Source of the DNA: JANYHF01 sp963732765
GTDB taxonomy: Bacteria > Pseudomonadota > Alphaproteobacteria > Rhizobiales > Hyphomicrobiaceae
Assembly (NCBI GenBank): GCA_963732765.1
Contig: CAVTAS010000008.1
Coordinates: 434,001-498,000 of the forward strand
Direction: 5' to 3'
DNA length: 64,000 bases
Made by a program: the position numbers and the translations under genes. How positions within the stretch are numbered: position 1 is the first letter of the stretch; every line of letters starts with the position of its first letter. The notes under the pieces are model-generated. The model made no database searches. It worked only from the letters and a program-made list of their open reading frames with translations, and had not been told where the DNA came from. Shown here in pieces: positions 27,622 to 36,572 of this stretch.

Positions 27622-28983
27622 CTACGCCGCCTTCAATTCATAGAGATGGAAGCCGCCGTAGATCGACGAGCGGTCGCGTTTGGTGAAGGCCTTGCACTGC
27701 GCTTCGTCATAGGCCCAGCGCGACAGGATCGCGTCGGGGATGCGGCCGGGCAGCACGCTCTCTTCGGCGGCGGTACGGAAAATAACGCGCGCTCCGGGCT
27801 TGGCAGTGCGGGTGATTTCGGTCCACAGGTCCGTCAGCGTCGCATCGTTCATCCAGTCCTGAGCGTCCAGCAGCACGTAGCGATCCAGCGAGGCGGCGGG
27901 CTTGGCTTTCAGGAAGTCGATCAGATTGACAAGATTGATATCGACTCGCTTGGCGTTCTCGCGCACGGCGGCGAAATTTTCGGGCTTCAGATACGGTGGC
28001 AGCGGCGCCGTCTTGCCCTCGCCGTAGCGGCGGCCGAACGCCTGATGGGCAAAATAGTTGTCCTCGATGTCGAAATCGCAGGCGAGGCGCTCCAGGCGCT
28101 CCAGCAGCACCTGCTTGATGTTGCCGCCGCCCGAGGCCGCCAGCGCCTTGTATTGCGCCGGCGGAATGCCGAGGCCGTAGAGCGACATGGGCTGATCGAC
28201 CAGCCACTTGACGAACTTCTTCTCGAACAGCGGGGCGAGTTCCTTGTCGAAAATTGCGCGCTGCTCGGCCAGGGACGTCGCGTCCAGGAGCTTGCGCGGA
28301 TCGCCGCCCAGGAAGCGCGCGAGCCGGTGTCCGGCGCCGATGAAGGTGCCAAGCAGGCCAAAGCGGTAGACGTTGCGGGCGAAAAAGCGCACGCGGCGGC
28401 GGCCAAGCGGATCGCGCTGCTCCCAATAGCGGCGCGACACTGGGTCGAGCACCGGCTTCAGGTAGCGATCGTAAATGTCGGGATTGGCGCGACTGTCGGC
28501 CTGGCCGAAGAAGCGGTAGAAGGTCTCGTAGTCGGGCAGGTGCTGGGCGGCCGCCAGCTTCAGTTTGTTGAGCGCAACGTGCCCGCGATTGAGGTCGACG
28601 GCGGATACTTTGCCTGGGTTGGCAATAAGATAACTCATCACATTGCAGCCGCCGGACGCGATGGTCACCAGATGGTGCTGCGGCCCCAGCTGCATGGCTT
28701 CCAGATCGATATCAGGATCTTCCCAGATCTGCGCGTAGACTAGACCGCGGAAGGCCAGCGAGAAGGCCTTGTCCAGCAGGCCGCGCTTGGTCTCGCCATT
28801 GTCCTGGAACACGGCCTTGCGCAGCTGATCGTGGCGGAACTTGCGGCTTCCGACCTTACGGGAGTTACGCAGGACCACACGCTTGCGCGCCTTGTTCAGC
28901 TTGCCACCGATACGTCTTGCCGCCTCGCCAGCCCGCCGCAGTGACATGCCTGGCAGAATGGGGTCGCGGTCGTGGATGGCCAT
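27622..28983 (-). CDS. btaA: BtaA, SAM:diacylglycerol 3-amino-3-carboxypropyltransferase
   Basis: Enzyme of the DUF3419 family that transfers the aminocarboxypropyl group of S-adenosylmethionine to diacylglycerol, the first step to betaine lipid DGTS. In 453 residues it shows LVYAQIWEDPDIDLEAM, the SAM-binding ITIASGGCN-like block (VTIASGGCNVMSYL), VSAVDLNRGH and the C-terminal RSSIYGGFHLYEL. The start at 28983 (MAIHDRDPILPGM) follows CGAGG. In rhizobia and Rhodobacter such lipids replace phospholipids under phosphate limitation; a Pho box was not identified here. Confidence 0.93.
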   Translation of the reverse strand: MAIHDRDPILPGMSLRRAGEAARRIGGKLNKARKRVVLRNSRKVGSRKFRHDQLRKAVFQDNGETKRGLLDKAFSLAFRGLVYAQIWEDPDIDLEAMQLGPQHHLVTIASGGCNVMSYLIANPGKVSAVDLNRGHVALNKLKLAAAQHLPDYETFYRFFGQADSRANPDIYDRYLKPVLDPVSRRYWEQRDPLGRRRVRFFARNVYRFGLLGTFIGAGHRLARFLGGDPRKLLDATSLAEQRAIFDKELAPLFEKKFVKWLVDQPMSLYGLGIPPAQYKALAASGGGNIKQVLLERLERLACDFDIEDNYFAHQAFGRRYGEGKTAPLPPYLKPENFAAVRENAKRVDINLVNLIDFLKAKPAASLDRYVLLDAQDWMNDATLTDLWTEITRTAKPGARVIFRTAAEESVLPGRIPDAILSRWAYDEAQCKAFTKRDRSSIYGGFHLYELKAA

Positions 28984-29094
28984 GTCGGTAACCTCGAAAC
29001 TGTGGACCAATTCGGGAGTGCATATAGGGCTTAGCAAGAGCCCTTGTCACGTGACAGGGAGGAAATGTGCAATCAACCGGAAATTGCAAGATCA

Positions 29095-30227
29095 TCAGTC
29101 GAGATCCTGCACGGCCTTGCCGTCGCCGCCCTCGATGCGGTTGGCCAGCGCCGCCTCGATGAACTGGTCGATGTCGCCGTGTAGCACCTTGTCGGGATCG
29201 GTACGGGTAACCCCGGTACGCAGGTCCTTCACCAGCTGGTACGGCTGCAGCACGTACGACCGGATCTGATGGCCCCAGCCGACCGTGGTCTTGCTGTTGG
29301 CGAGTGCCTGCGCCTTTTCCTCGCGCTTCTGCAACTCCGCTTCATAGATGCGCGCGCGCAGCATGTCCCAGGCCATCGCGCGGTTGCGGTGCTGCGACCG
29401 ATCCGTCTGGCACGACACTACGATGCCGGTCGGCATATGCGTGATGCGGATGGCGCTTTCGGTCTTGTTGACGTGCTGGCCGCCGGCGCCGCCCGCCCGG
29501 TAGGTGTCGATGCGGCAATCGCTCTCGGCGATGTCGACCACGATGGTGTCGTCGATGACCGGATAGACCCAGACCGAGGCGAACGAGGTATGCCGGCGCG
29601 CGCTGGAATCGAACGGCGAGATGCGCACCAGCCGGTGCACGCCCGATTCCGTTTTCATCCAGCCGTAGGAATTGGCGCCCTTGATCAGGATGGTGGCCGA
29701 CTTGATGCCAGCCCCTTCGCCTTCGCTTTCTTCGATCAGATCGACCTTGTAGCCTTTGCTCTCGGCCCAGCGGATGTACATCCGCAGCAGCATCTGCGTC
29801 CAATCCTGGCTCTCGGTGCCGCCCGCGCCGCTAGTGGACTTCCAGATAGGTGTCGTTGCCGTCCGCCTCGCCCGAGAGCAGCGCCTCCACTTCCTGGCGG
29901 CGCGCCTCCTTGTGGAGATCGACCAGGCCCTTTTCGGCATCGGCGAGCACAGCCGCGTCGTCCTCGGCTTCGGCCATTTCGATCAGCCCGACCTGATCGG
30001 CCAGCTGGTGTTCCAGCTTGAGATAGCCGCTGATCGCGGTATCGAGCCGGGTGCGCTCGCGCATCACCTTCTGCGCCTTGTCAGGCTTGGACCACAGGTC
30101 CGGATCCTCGGCTTGTTTGTTTAGCTCGGCAAGACGCGCATTGGCGGCATCCCAGTCAAAGGTGCCTCCTCAGGAGCGACAGCGACTCCTTGATCTCGGC
30201 TGCGGTGGATTCGACTTCGGGGCGCAT
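29095..30227 (-). CDS. prfB: Peptide chain release factor 2 (programmed +1 frameshift; second frame break)
   Basis: RF2 ends translation at UGA and UAA. The first 23 codons (MRPEVESTAAEIKESLSLL...) end at an in-frame TGA that is the classical autoregulatory +1 shift site CTT-TGA-C. After the shift the frame reads DWDAANARLAELNKQAED and on to GEADGNDTYLEVH, where a TAG (29831-29833) ends it. One extra T at 29833 separates this from SGAGGTESQDWTQMLLRMY. The rest contains the codon-recognition SPF motif (ISPFDSSARRH) and the peptidyl-hydrolysis GGQ (GGAGGQHVNKTES). With both shifts corrected the product is 376 residues, normal for RF2. The first shift is expected biology; the second is not. Confidence 0.9.
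30155..30170 (-). promoter_or_regulatory. prfB programmed +1 ribosomal frameshift signal
   Basis: On the minus strand the sequence is AGGAGG-CAC-CTT-TGA-C: a Shine-Dalgarno-like hexamer three bases before the CTT slippery codon, followed by the in-frame stop TGA and a C. Spacing is the same as in Escherichia coli prfB. Low RF2 makes the ribosome pause and shift, which raises RF2 synthesis. Confidence 0.95.
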
Positions 30228-30637
30228 GGTGGTGAGGTATCCGGTTGAAGGGTTGGCCGCATAGGTAGTGAGGCGCGATCCCGCTGTAAACCCAGGCCTG
30301 GAAATCAGGACGGGTTTTGCATGTCCCCCTCCTAGGCGCGGTGACAGACTTTCTCCACAGTCATTCCAATTTGAAAGGCGACCTTGTGAGCAGATCAGAG
30401 GCCACGTGGAACATGATCGAAGAACCTCTGCGCCAGTTCGGTCTCTAGCCTTTCGCTGGTACCCAACCAATGACCGCTCCCGGCAGCGGATTCATTTGGA
30501 AGCTCAGTGACGCGCAAGGCAACCTTGTCTGATCGAGTTCCATTGGCAGCAGAGAGGTTATCGACGCCGAACTTGAGATTTGGCTCGAAGGAAGGGTGAG
30601 AAATATCAGTTAGAGTTCGGTTCTCCCGAGTGACCAA
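30228..30637. other. Interval of 410 bp without a supported gene
   Basis: An 80-codon open frame on the minus strand (30395-30637) exists but shows no family match that I recognise, no clear ribosome-binding site and ordinary composition. I see no hairpin or RNA gene. The prfB promoter should lie at its left end. Confidence 0.45.
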
Positions 30638-31552
30638 TCACCCCAGCCGCAGCTGCGCCACCATCACGCCGGCCAGCACCAGGGCGCCGCCGATCACCAG
30701 CGTCAGGGTCAGCGGCTCGCCCAGGAGCACGACGCCCGCGATCACCGAGATGACGGGCACGGCGTAGATGAACGCGGCGGCGCTGGCGCTGTCGATGTGC
30801 TTGAGGCCGTAGCTCCACAGCTGCAGCGATACGATGGAGGCGATGACAGCCAGATGCAGCATCAGCAGCCACAACCACGGCGACATGGCCAGCGCCGTAT
30901 CCAAGGTATGGGACCTGCCGAGCGCCATGAGCGGGACGAGACCGATCAGGCTGGTCAGCAGCGTCACGCGGCTGGGGCCGTAGGAGGCCAGCAGCGGCTT
31001 GCTGAGCACCGCCGACAGTGACCAGATCACGGCCGAGGCGAGCACCAGCAGCGGACCCAGCAGCGACCATCCACCGGTGTCGCCGCCGTCATGGACCGCG
31101 CCCGGCCCCAGGAACAGCAGCGCCGTACCACCAGCCGCCAGCAGCAGGCCGAGCGCGGTCAGCGGCTTGATGCGCTCGCCCAGCAATAGCGCCGCGAACA
31201 GGGCGATGAACAGGGGTTCGATGCCGAGGATAAGGCCGCCCAGACTGGCTGACGTGGTCTGCAGCCCGTAGGCGCTCAGCGTATTGTAACCGGTGATGCC
31301 GAGCAGCCCAACGGCCACGAAGCGCAGCCGGTCGCGGGGCGCCACGTACCAGCCGTACCAAACCGTCAGCAGGACGGCCATCAGCACACCGCCGATGGCC
31401 ATGCGGATCACCAGGAGGTCGGACGGCGGCATGGCGATCGCCAGCGTGCGCACCACGACGGTGGTAAAACCCCAGATCAGGGCCGTGAGCGTCAGCGCGG
31501 CGAGGGCGCGGGTGCGCTCGGCGGGACTGGCGGCCGGGTTAGAGGACGCCAT
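30638..31552 (-). CDS. EamA/DMT family transporter
   Basis: Inner-membrane exporter or importer of the drug/metabolite transporter superfamily, 304 residues with ten predicted spans in two EamA repeats. The start of the first repeat is LTALIWGFTTVVVRTLAIAM and of the second VLASAVIWSLSAVLSKPLLA. Each repeat ends with the typical LGE (ALLLGERIKPL and VVLLGEPLTLT). The ATG at 31552 overlaps the stop of the racemase-like gene (TGATG), so the two form an operon. Export of an amino acid or a hydroxyproline-type metabolite would fit, but this is inference. Confidence 0.9.
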   Translation of the reverse strand: MASSNPAASPAERTRALAALTLTALIWGFTTVVVRTLAIAMPPSDLLVIRMAIGGVLMAVLLTVWYGWYVAPRDRLRFVAVGLLGITGYNTLSAYGLQTTSASLGGLILGIEPLFIALFAALLLGERIKPLTALGLLLAAGGTALLFLGPGAVHDGGDTGGWSLLGPLLVLASAVIWSLSAVLSKPLLASYGPSRVTLLTSLIGLVPLMALGRSHTLDTALAMSPWLWLLMLHLAVIASIVSLQLWSYGLKHIDSASAAAFIYAVPVISVIAGVVLLGEPLTLTLVIGGALVLAGVMVAQLRLG

Positions 31553-32610
31553 CAGGGCGTCAACGGCGTGGGCGGATTGAGCAGATCGAGCGCTTCGCCC
31601 CAGGTATCGGTGAGCATGAAGCCTTTCTGGAACGGATCGCTGGGATCGACGCCAATGGTATGCATGCCGTGGATCCAGCCGCGGCCGGTAACGCGCGTAC
31701 AGCGTGGCCGCGCGTCCGGCGACTTCGGTCAGCCCGGTCAGTTCCACATCGAACACGCCCCCGATGGTGGAACGCGCCGCCACCTTGTCGCCGACTTTCA
31801 CCTCGCCGCGCGCGTGCCGCACCGCCATGCGCGCGGCATTGCCGGTGCCGCAGGGGCTGCGATCGACCCGGCCGGGGGGCATGATTGTTGCCCCGGTCGG
31901 GTGGCCCTCGGCGTTCCAGCCGATCAGCATGGTGTAGGAAATGCCGCGGATTGCGGGGATTTCCGGATGGACGATCTCCAGCGTGCGATTCACAACCGAT
32001 TGCGTCCGCATGCCGATATCGACCAGCTTTCGCGCATTTGCCGGCTCAATGTGCCAGGCCGAATTGCGCCGCATCGACCAGCGCATAGAAGCAGCCGCCA
32101 TAAGCGATATCGAGCTTGACCGGCCCGATCCCCGGCACCTCGGCGACATGATCCAGGCGCTCAACGAAGGCCGGCGTCATAGTCCAGCGTCACCCGCTCG
32201 CATTTGCCGTTGCGGCACTGGGCGGTTGCTTTGATGAGCCCCGCGGGCGTCTCCAGATGCAGCACCGTCTCGGGCTCGCGCATCGGCACCATGCCGGTTT
32301 CCAAGAGGACCGTCGCGACGCAAATGCAGTTGGAGCCCGACATGGCGTGCACCTTGTCCGGCTGCAGGATCATGAAGGCGGCGTCGGCTCTGGGATCGGT
32401 CTTGGGCACCAGGATATTGGTGCTCATCTGCGCGCTCCCACGCGGTTCGAACACCAGGAAACGGCGCAGACTATCGTCGACCTCGTTGAGGTGGCGCATC
32501 TGCTCAGCCAGCGTCCGTCCCGGAATGGCCGGCAGCCCGCCCGTAACGACGCGCCCAACCTCGCCCTCGGCATGGGCCTCGATCATGGTGACAGCGCGCG
32601 ACCAGCGCAT
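31552..32610 (-). pseudogene. Proline racemase/hydroxyproline epimerase family, three frameshifts
   Basis: A complete proline racemase superfamily gene spread over shifting frames. Segments in order are MIEAHAEGEVGRVVTGG and HAMSGSNCICVATVLLETG; then TPAFVERLDHVAEVPGIGPV and YGGCFYALVDAAQFGL; then IEPANARKLVDIGM and DRSPCGTGNAARMAV; then WIHGMHTIGVDPSDPFQKG. Frame changes lie near 32177, 32050 and 31695, and two of them fit one extra base. The second catalytic Cys (SPCGTG) is present while the first site reads MSGSN, Ser instead of Cys, as in a known subgroup. Operon partner is the EamA transporter. Confidence 0.8.
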
Positions 32611-33045
32611 GGCGGGGCTCCAGGTGGGCGTGGGGACGGGACCGTAGTGCGTTGCACGGTCGGTTCGGAAACGTCAACGGTTGTGACAAGCAAGAGGTGC
32701 GTGATGCCCAGTTAGGTGAGGAGCATGGTGGCTGCCTGGGGGGGAGGTTTGCATGGGCTCGCGATACCTGCGGGCTGGCAGTTCCCGGCGTCAACTGGAC
32801 ATAGGTGACCGACCCTTTGACGGCCTGGGCCAAGGACGGACATTCTGACGGTCGCTGCAACTTGGGGAACCTGGAACTGCAGTGTATCGCTTGGTGGGGG
32901 CGATACCGAATGCGCGGTGCTTGCCACTCCAATGCCAAAAGTGCAATTCGAAGGAATGCTCAGGTTTACCAAGGGCTGCTTCTGCCCGATGGCAGTGTGC
33001 CAGCAATTGGGGTCGATCGACCCGCCGCAGGCAATTGGCAACGGG
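32611..33045. other. Interval of 435 bp without a recognised gene
   Basis: Several overlapping open frames of 70-150 codons on both strands, none with coherent family features. The composition is slightly less GC-rich than its neighbours. It separates the racemase-like gene from the MaoC gene. Confidence 0.45.
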
Positions 33046-33489
33046 TCATCCGCGCGCGCCTTTGGGCAGCCACCTCATGATGGGTTCGGCTCTGGCGACG
33101 GTTTCAGTAGGTTCGTTGGTGACCACGACCTTGCCGATGGATCGTTGCTTTTCAAGGTCATAGTTCGTCGCTTCATAGGCGATCGCTACTGTGTCGCCGA
33201 TGAACACCGGCGCCAACAGCCCGATGCGGTCACAGCCAAGCGACACTGGGAACACTGGCCCATCCTCCGGCACCCGCTCCGTGATCATGGTTGAATCACG
33301 CGACATGTAGCCGACGATCGGTGCGCCATGGGCAATGCGGTGGCCGTAATGCGTGCCGCGCATGAAAGCCTCGTTGATGTCGTTCAGCGAGAGTTCGTCT
33401 GTGATGCCGGCGAACAGTTGGACGTCGCTCTCCGACACGGTCTTGGAGAAACTGACGTGCAGACCGGTTTGCAAGGACGCATCGTTCAT
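33046..33489 (-). CDS. MaoC-like hot-dog protein
   Basis: A 147-residue single hot-dog domain of the MaoC dehydratase group, which hydrates or dehydrates enoyl-CoA type substrates. The C-terminal half (RIAHGAPIVGYMS, VSLGCDRIGLLAPVFIGD) is typical. The segment that usually supplies catalytic Asp and His (D-x-NP-x-H) reads ITDELSLNDINEAF, with Asn where His is expected. The activity may thus differ from hydration or depend on a partner. It is 14 bp behind the acyl-CoA dehydrogenase gene and belongs to its operon. Confidence 0.85.
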   Translation of the reverse strand: MNDASLQTGLHVSFSKTVSESDVQLFAGITDELSLNDINEAFMRGTHYGHRIAHGAPIVGYMSRDSTMITERVPEDGPVFPVSLGCDRIGLLAPVFIGDTVAIAYEATNYDLEKQRSIGKVVVTNEPTETVARAEPIMRWLPKGARG

Positions 33490-33503
33490 CCGTCAACTCC
33501 GTA

Positions 33504-34661
33504 TCAGGATTTCAGCAGTTCGCGCGCGATGATGGTGCGCTGGATCTGATTGGTGCCCTCATAGATCTGCGTGATCTTGGCGTCGCGATACAGCCGCTCG
33601 ACCTCGAAGCCACGGATGTAACCGGAGCCGCCAAAGATCTGGACGGCATTGGCCGTGTGCGTAACGGCCGTGTCGCTGGCGAAGCACTTCGCGATGGAAC
33701 AGTCCATGGTGCATGGTAGGCCGTGGTCCATCAGCAGTGCGGCACGATGAACGAGGGCGCGCGCGGCGGCAATATCCTTGGCCATGTCCGCCAGCATCCA
33801 TTGTAAGCCTTGGTTGTCGGCAATCGGTTTGCCGAACTGGCGGCGCGTCTTGGCATAGTCGAGCGCGGCCTCCAGCCCGGCCTGGGCAATGCCGACCGCC
33901 AGCGCGGCAATGCCTATGCGGCCCTTGTCCAGCGCACTCATCATGATGTGAAAGCCGCGGTTCCTGGCACCGAGCAGAGCATTCGCGGGCAGCTTTACGT
34001 TGTCAAACGCCAGCCCGCCGACCTGGGAGGCGCGCTGACCCATCTTGTGTTCCTTGGGTCCGCGCCGCACGCCGTTCGCATGCAGGTCGACGATGAAGAT
34101 GCTCATGCCGCGATGGCCGGCCTCGGGATCGGTGCGGGCGAGCACATAGGCCGTATCGGCGACTGGCGCATTGTGGATCCAGAGTTTCTCGCCATTGAGC
34201 CGCCAGCCGTCGCCGTCGGGCAGCGCGGTGGTCTTGATGCCGGAGACATCCGTTCCGGCTGCGGCCTCAGTAATGCAATAGGCGACCGGGCGCTCTGCCG
34301 ATAGGGCACCGGGGAGATACGCAGCACGCTGCTCATCCGTCCCTTGAACTGTCAGCAGTGTGCCGATCAATTCCACCAGCCCGCACTGATCGGCGACCGA
34401 GGCGTAGCCGCGCGACAGCTCTTCCATCACCAGGGCATAGGCATAGACATCGAAGCCCGCCCCGCCCTGCTCGGCGGGCACCGTGATGCCGAGCAGTCCG
34501 AGCTTGCCCATCTCCTTATAAAGATCATGCGGGAACGTCTCGTCGCAATCGAGATCGGCCGCGCGCGGGCGCACCTGGGTTTCGGCAAAGCGCCGGGCGG
34601 TGTCGCGAATGGCCACGTAGATCTCGGGCGGCTGCTCGGGCGTGGGCGTGAGTTCGCTCAT
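33504..34661 (-). CDS. Acyl-CoA dehydrogenase
   Basis: FAD-dependent acyl-CoA dehydrogenase, 385 residues. Features are the FAD-contact block YCITEAAAGTDVSGIKT, the WIHNAPVADTAYVLART segment, the substrate helix region ALDKGRIGIAALAVGIAQ and the catalytic Glu in QIYEGTNQIQRTII near the C terminus. It lies between a TetR gene (four-base ATGA overlap) and a MaoC gene, an arrangement for oxidation of a specific acyl-CoA or amino-acid-derived acyl-CoA under TetR control. Chain specificity is not evident. Confidence 0.93.
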   Translation of the reverse strand: MSELTPTPEQPPEIYVAIRDTARRFAETQVRPRAADLDCDETFPHDLYKEMGKLGLLGITVPAEQGGAGFDVYAYALVMEELSRGYASVADQCGLVELIGTLLTVQGTDEQRAAYLPGALSAERPVAYCITEAAAGTDVSGIKTTALPDGDGWRLNGEKLWIHNAPVADTAYVLARTDPEAGHRGMSIFIVDLHANGVRRGPKEHKMGQRASQVGGLAFDNVKLPANALLGARNRGFHIMMSALDKGRIGIAALAVGIAQAGLEAALDYAKTRRQFGKPIADNQGLQWMLADMAKDIAAARALVHRAALLMDHGLPCTMDCSIAKCFASDTAVTHTANAVQIFGGSGYIRGFEVERLYRDAKITQIYEGTNQIQRTIIARELLKS

Positions 34662-35311
34662 GCGTCCCTCCGATCCCGGCGCACCAACCGCATCACGGTA
34701 TCGACATTGAAGTCGATGCGCTCGGCCAGTGCCTTGGCTGTCATCAGATTGCGGTCGTAGATGATCGAGCCGGTGAAACGATTGGTAAGATAGTAATAGC
34801 CGATGGCCGCCACCGTGATGTTGAGCTGGACAGCATCTACGCCTGGCCGGAACACGCCCCTGGCGACGCCGCGATCCAGAATGCCCTGCACCATTTCGAC
34901 AAAAGGAGCGCTCACAGTACGGATCGTCTTTGAGGCTCTCAAATGGCGCGCCTTGTGCAGGTTCTCGCTGTTCACCAGCGTCAGGAATTCCGGGTTGTCG
35001 AGATAATAGGCCCAGGTGAAGCGCACCAGTTTCTCTAGCGCCGCTTCCGGCTCCAGCGTGTCAAGTTCAAGATCACGCTCTGCCATGCGGATGTCGCTAT
35101 AGGCAGCTTCCAGCACCGCCGTGAACAGCTGCTCCTTGCCGCCGAAGTAGTGATAGATCATGCGCTTGTTAGCTTTCGAGCGCGCAGCGATCGCATCGAC
35201 GCGTGCGCCGCCCAGGCCTTTTTTGGCGAACTCGACCTTAGCCGCCGCCAGAATGCGCTTCTTTGTCAGCTCCGCATCGCGGACCTGTACGCGCTGTTCG
35301 CGCCCCGACAT
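34658..35311 (-). CDS. TetR/AcrR family transcriptional regulator
   Basis: A 217-residue repressor-type regulator. The N-terminal helix-turn-helix is recognised in RILAAAKVEFAKKGLGGARV and KANKRMIYHYFGGKEQLF. The C-terminal helical ligand domain includes LVRFTWAYYLDNPEFLTLV. I choose the ATG at 35311, which has GGAG six bases upstream; upstream in-frame ATGs at 35338 and 35416 give longer forms. It is the first gene of the acyl-CoA dehydrogenase operon, probably autoregulates, and is divergent from a sugar importer. A palindrome in the shared intergenic region is the likely operator. Confidence 0.9.
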   Translation of the reverse strand: MSGREQRVQVRDAELTKKRILAAAKVEFAKKGLGGARVDAIAARSKANKRMIYHYFGGKEQLFTAVLEAAYSDIRMAERDLELDTLEPEAALEKLVRFTWAYYLDNPEFLTLVNSENLHKARHLRASKTIRTVSAPFVEMVQGILDRGVARGVFRPGVDAVQLNITVAAIGYYYLTNRFTGSIIYDRNLMTAKALAERIDFNVDTVMRLVRRDRRDA

Positions 35312-35409
35312 ACGTTCTCCAATCCCGGCCTGCGCCATCGTCGTGTCGCCCCGGACCCAGGGGCCGCCTCCTGTAGCAGCGATGCTGTTGCGCGCCAAAC
35401 GGCGATCTG

Positions 35410-35428
35410 CTAACAAGTAACCAGTTAG
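35410..35428. promoter_or_regulatory. Candidate TetR operator
   Basis: Two overlapping palindromes: CTAAC (35410-35414) with GTTAG (35424-35428) and the tighter TAAC-CA-GTTA (35418-35427). They sit in the 149-bp region between the divergent TetR gene and the binding-protein gene, about 30 bases before the latter's start. Spacing and symmetry suit a TetR dimer; binding is not shown. Confidence 0.45.
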
Positions 35429-35460
35429 TGCGTTTGTAACACCGACCCAGGGAGTAAGTC

Positions 35461-36552
35461 ATGAAGAAAAACAATTCGTCTGCCTCGCATGCTTTGAGCC
35501 GCCGTTCGGTTTTGCAGGGTGTCGCGGGAGCGGCTGGCGTCGCCGCCTTCGGCATGCCGTTTATCCGGCGCGCATCGGCCGCCGAAACGACCTGGACGCT
35601 GGCAAATTCGCTGCGCTCGGTCGCCAATCCCTATCACGCCACCTTCGCCAAGGGCGGCGAGAACTTCGCCAACTCGATTGGGGCAAAGTATGAAGTTCTG
35701 ATCACTGAGGGGAATTCCGAGAAGGGTATTTCCGACATCAAGGCGCTGCTGCAGCGCACCGCCGGCAAGCTGATCCTGAACGTCGATCCCAACGACTCGC
35801 CCGACGCGCGCGTGATCGTGGAAGAGGTCAAGAAGGCCGGTGGCTATGTCGTGACGCAGTGGAACAAGCCCGCCGACCTGCATCCCTGGGACTTCAATCC
35901 GAACTACGTCGCGCACATGTCGTTCGACGGCGTGCCGACGGCTAAGGCGATCGCCGAAGAGCTGTTCAAGGCCATGGGCGGGGCTGGCGGCGTGGTCGCG
36001 CTCGGCGGCATTCTCTCCAACGTGCCCGCAATCGAGCGCAAGCTTGGCCTCGACATGGCCATCAAGGATGCCGGCGGCAAGGTCGAGCTGCTCGACTTCC
36101 AGCCCGCCGACTGGGACGAGAAGAAAGCCTTCGACATCACGCAGGCCTGGGTCACGCGCTTTGGCGACAAAGTGAAGGGCGTGTTCGCGGCCAACGACGG
36201 CATGGGCATGGGCGCGCTGGAAGCGCTGCGCCAGAACGGTCTGGCCGGCAAAGTGCCGGTGGTCGGCATCGACGGCATCGCACAAGCGGTCAAGGCCATC
36301 GAGGCGGGCGAGTTCGCCGGTACCGTGGCCTGGGATCCGCTCTGGACCGGCGGCATGGGCCTGGCCATTCCGTATGCGGTTGCGACCGGCAAGCTCGACA
36401 TCGCCAAGGAAGGCAAGGAGCACCGCGAGTTCTACGGCACCGGCATCATCGTGACCAAGGCCTCGGTGGCGGACTATAAGAACAATCCCGGCAAGATCGA
36501 CTTCAACGACCTGTTCGGCAAGGCCACGGGCCAGATCCAGTACCGCGGGTAA
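35461..36552 (+). CDS. Sugar ABC transporter substrate-binding protein (Tat signal)
   Basis: Periplasmic binding protein of the ribose/galactose class, 363 residues. The N terminus has a twin-arginine signal, LSRRSVLQGVAGAAGVAAFG, followed by a cleavage region RRASA-AE. The mature part has the two-lobe pattern with TLANSLRSVANPYHATFA, VDPNDSPDARVIVEEVKKAG and GVFAANDGMGMGALEALR. GGGAG precedes the ATG. It heads an importer operon with permease, two-domain ATPase and second permease. Tat export of a sugar-binding protein is less usual than Sec export. Confidence 0.92.
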   Translation: MKKNNSSASHALSRRSVLQGVAGAAGVAAFGMPFIRRASAAETTWTLANSLRSVANPYHATFAKGGENFANSIGAKYEVLITEGNSEKGISDIKALLQRTAGKLILNVDPNDSPDARVIVEEVKKAGGYVVTQWNKPADLHPWDFNPNYVAHMSFDGVPTAKAIAEELFKAMGGAGGVVALGGILSNVPAIERKLGLDMAIKDAGGKVELLDFQPADWDEKKAFDITQAWVTRFGDKVKGVFAANDGMGMGALEALRQNGLAGKVPVVGIDGIAQAVKAIEAGEFAGTVAWDPLWTGGMGLAIPYAVATGKLDIAKEGKEHREFYGTGIIVTKASVADYKNNPGKIDFNDLFGKATGQIQYRG

Positions 36553-36572
36553 GGCAATGCACGAGGGCGAAG

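Noticed and set aside
30395..30637. An 80-codon open frame on the minus strand upstream of prfB
   Set aside because: No recognisable family, no clear ribosome-binding site and ordinary composition; I left it as part of a gene-free interval.
32712..33041. A minus-strand frame of 109 codons upstream of the racemase-like gene
   Set aside because: Proline- and serine-rich chance translation with no start signal or family match.
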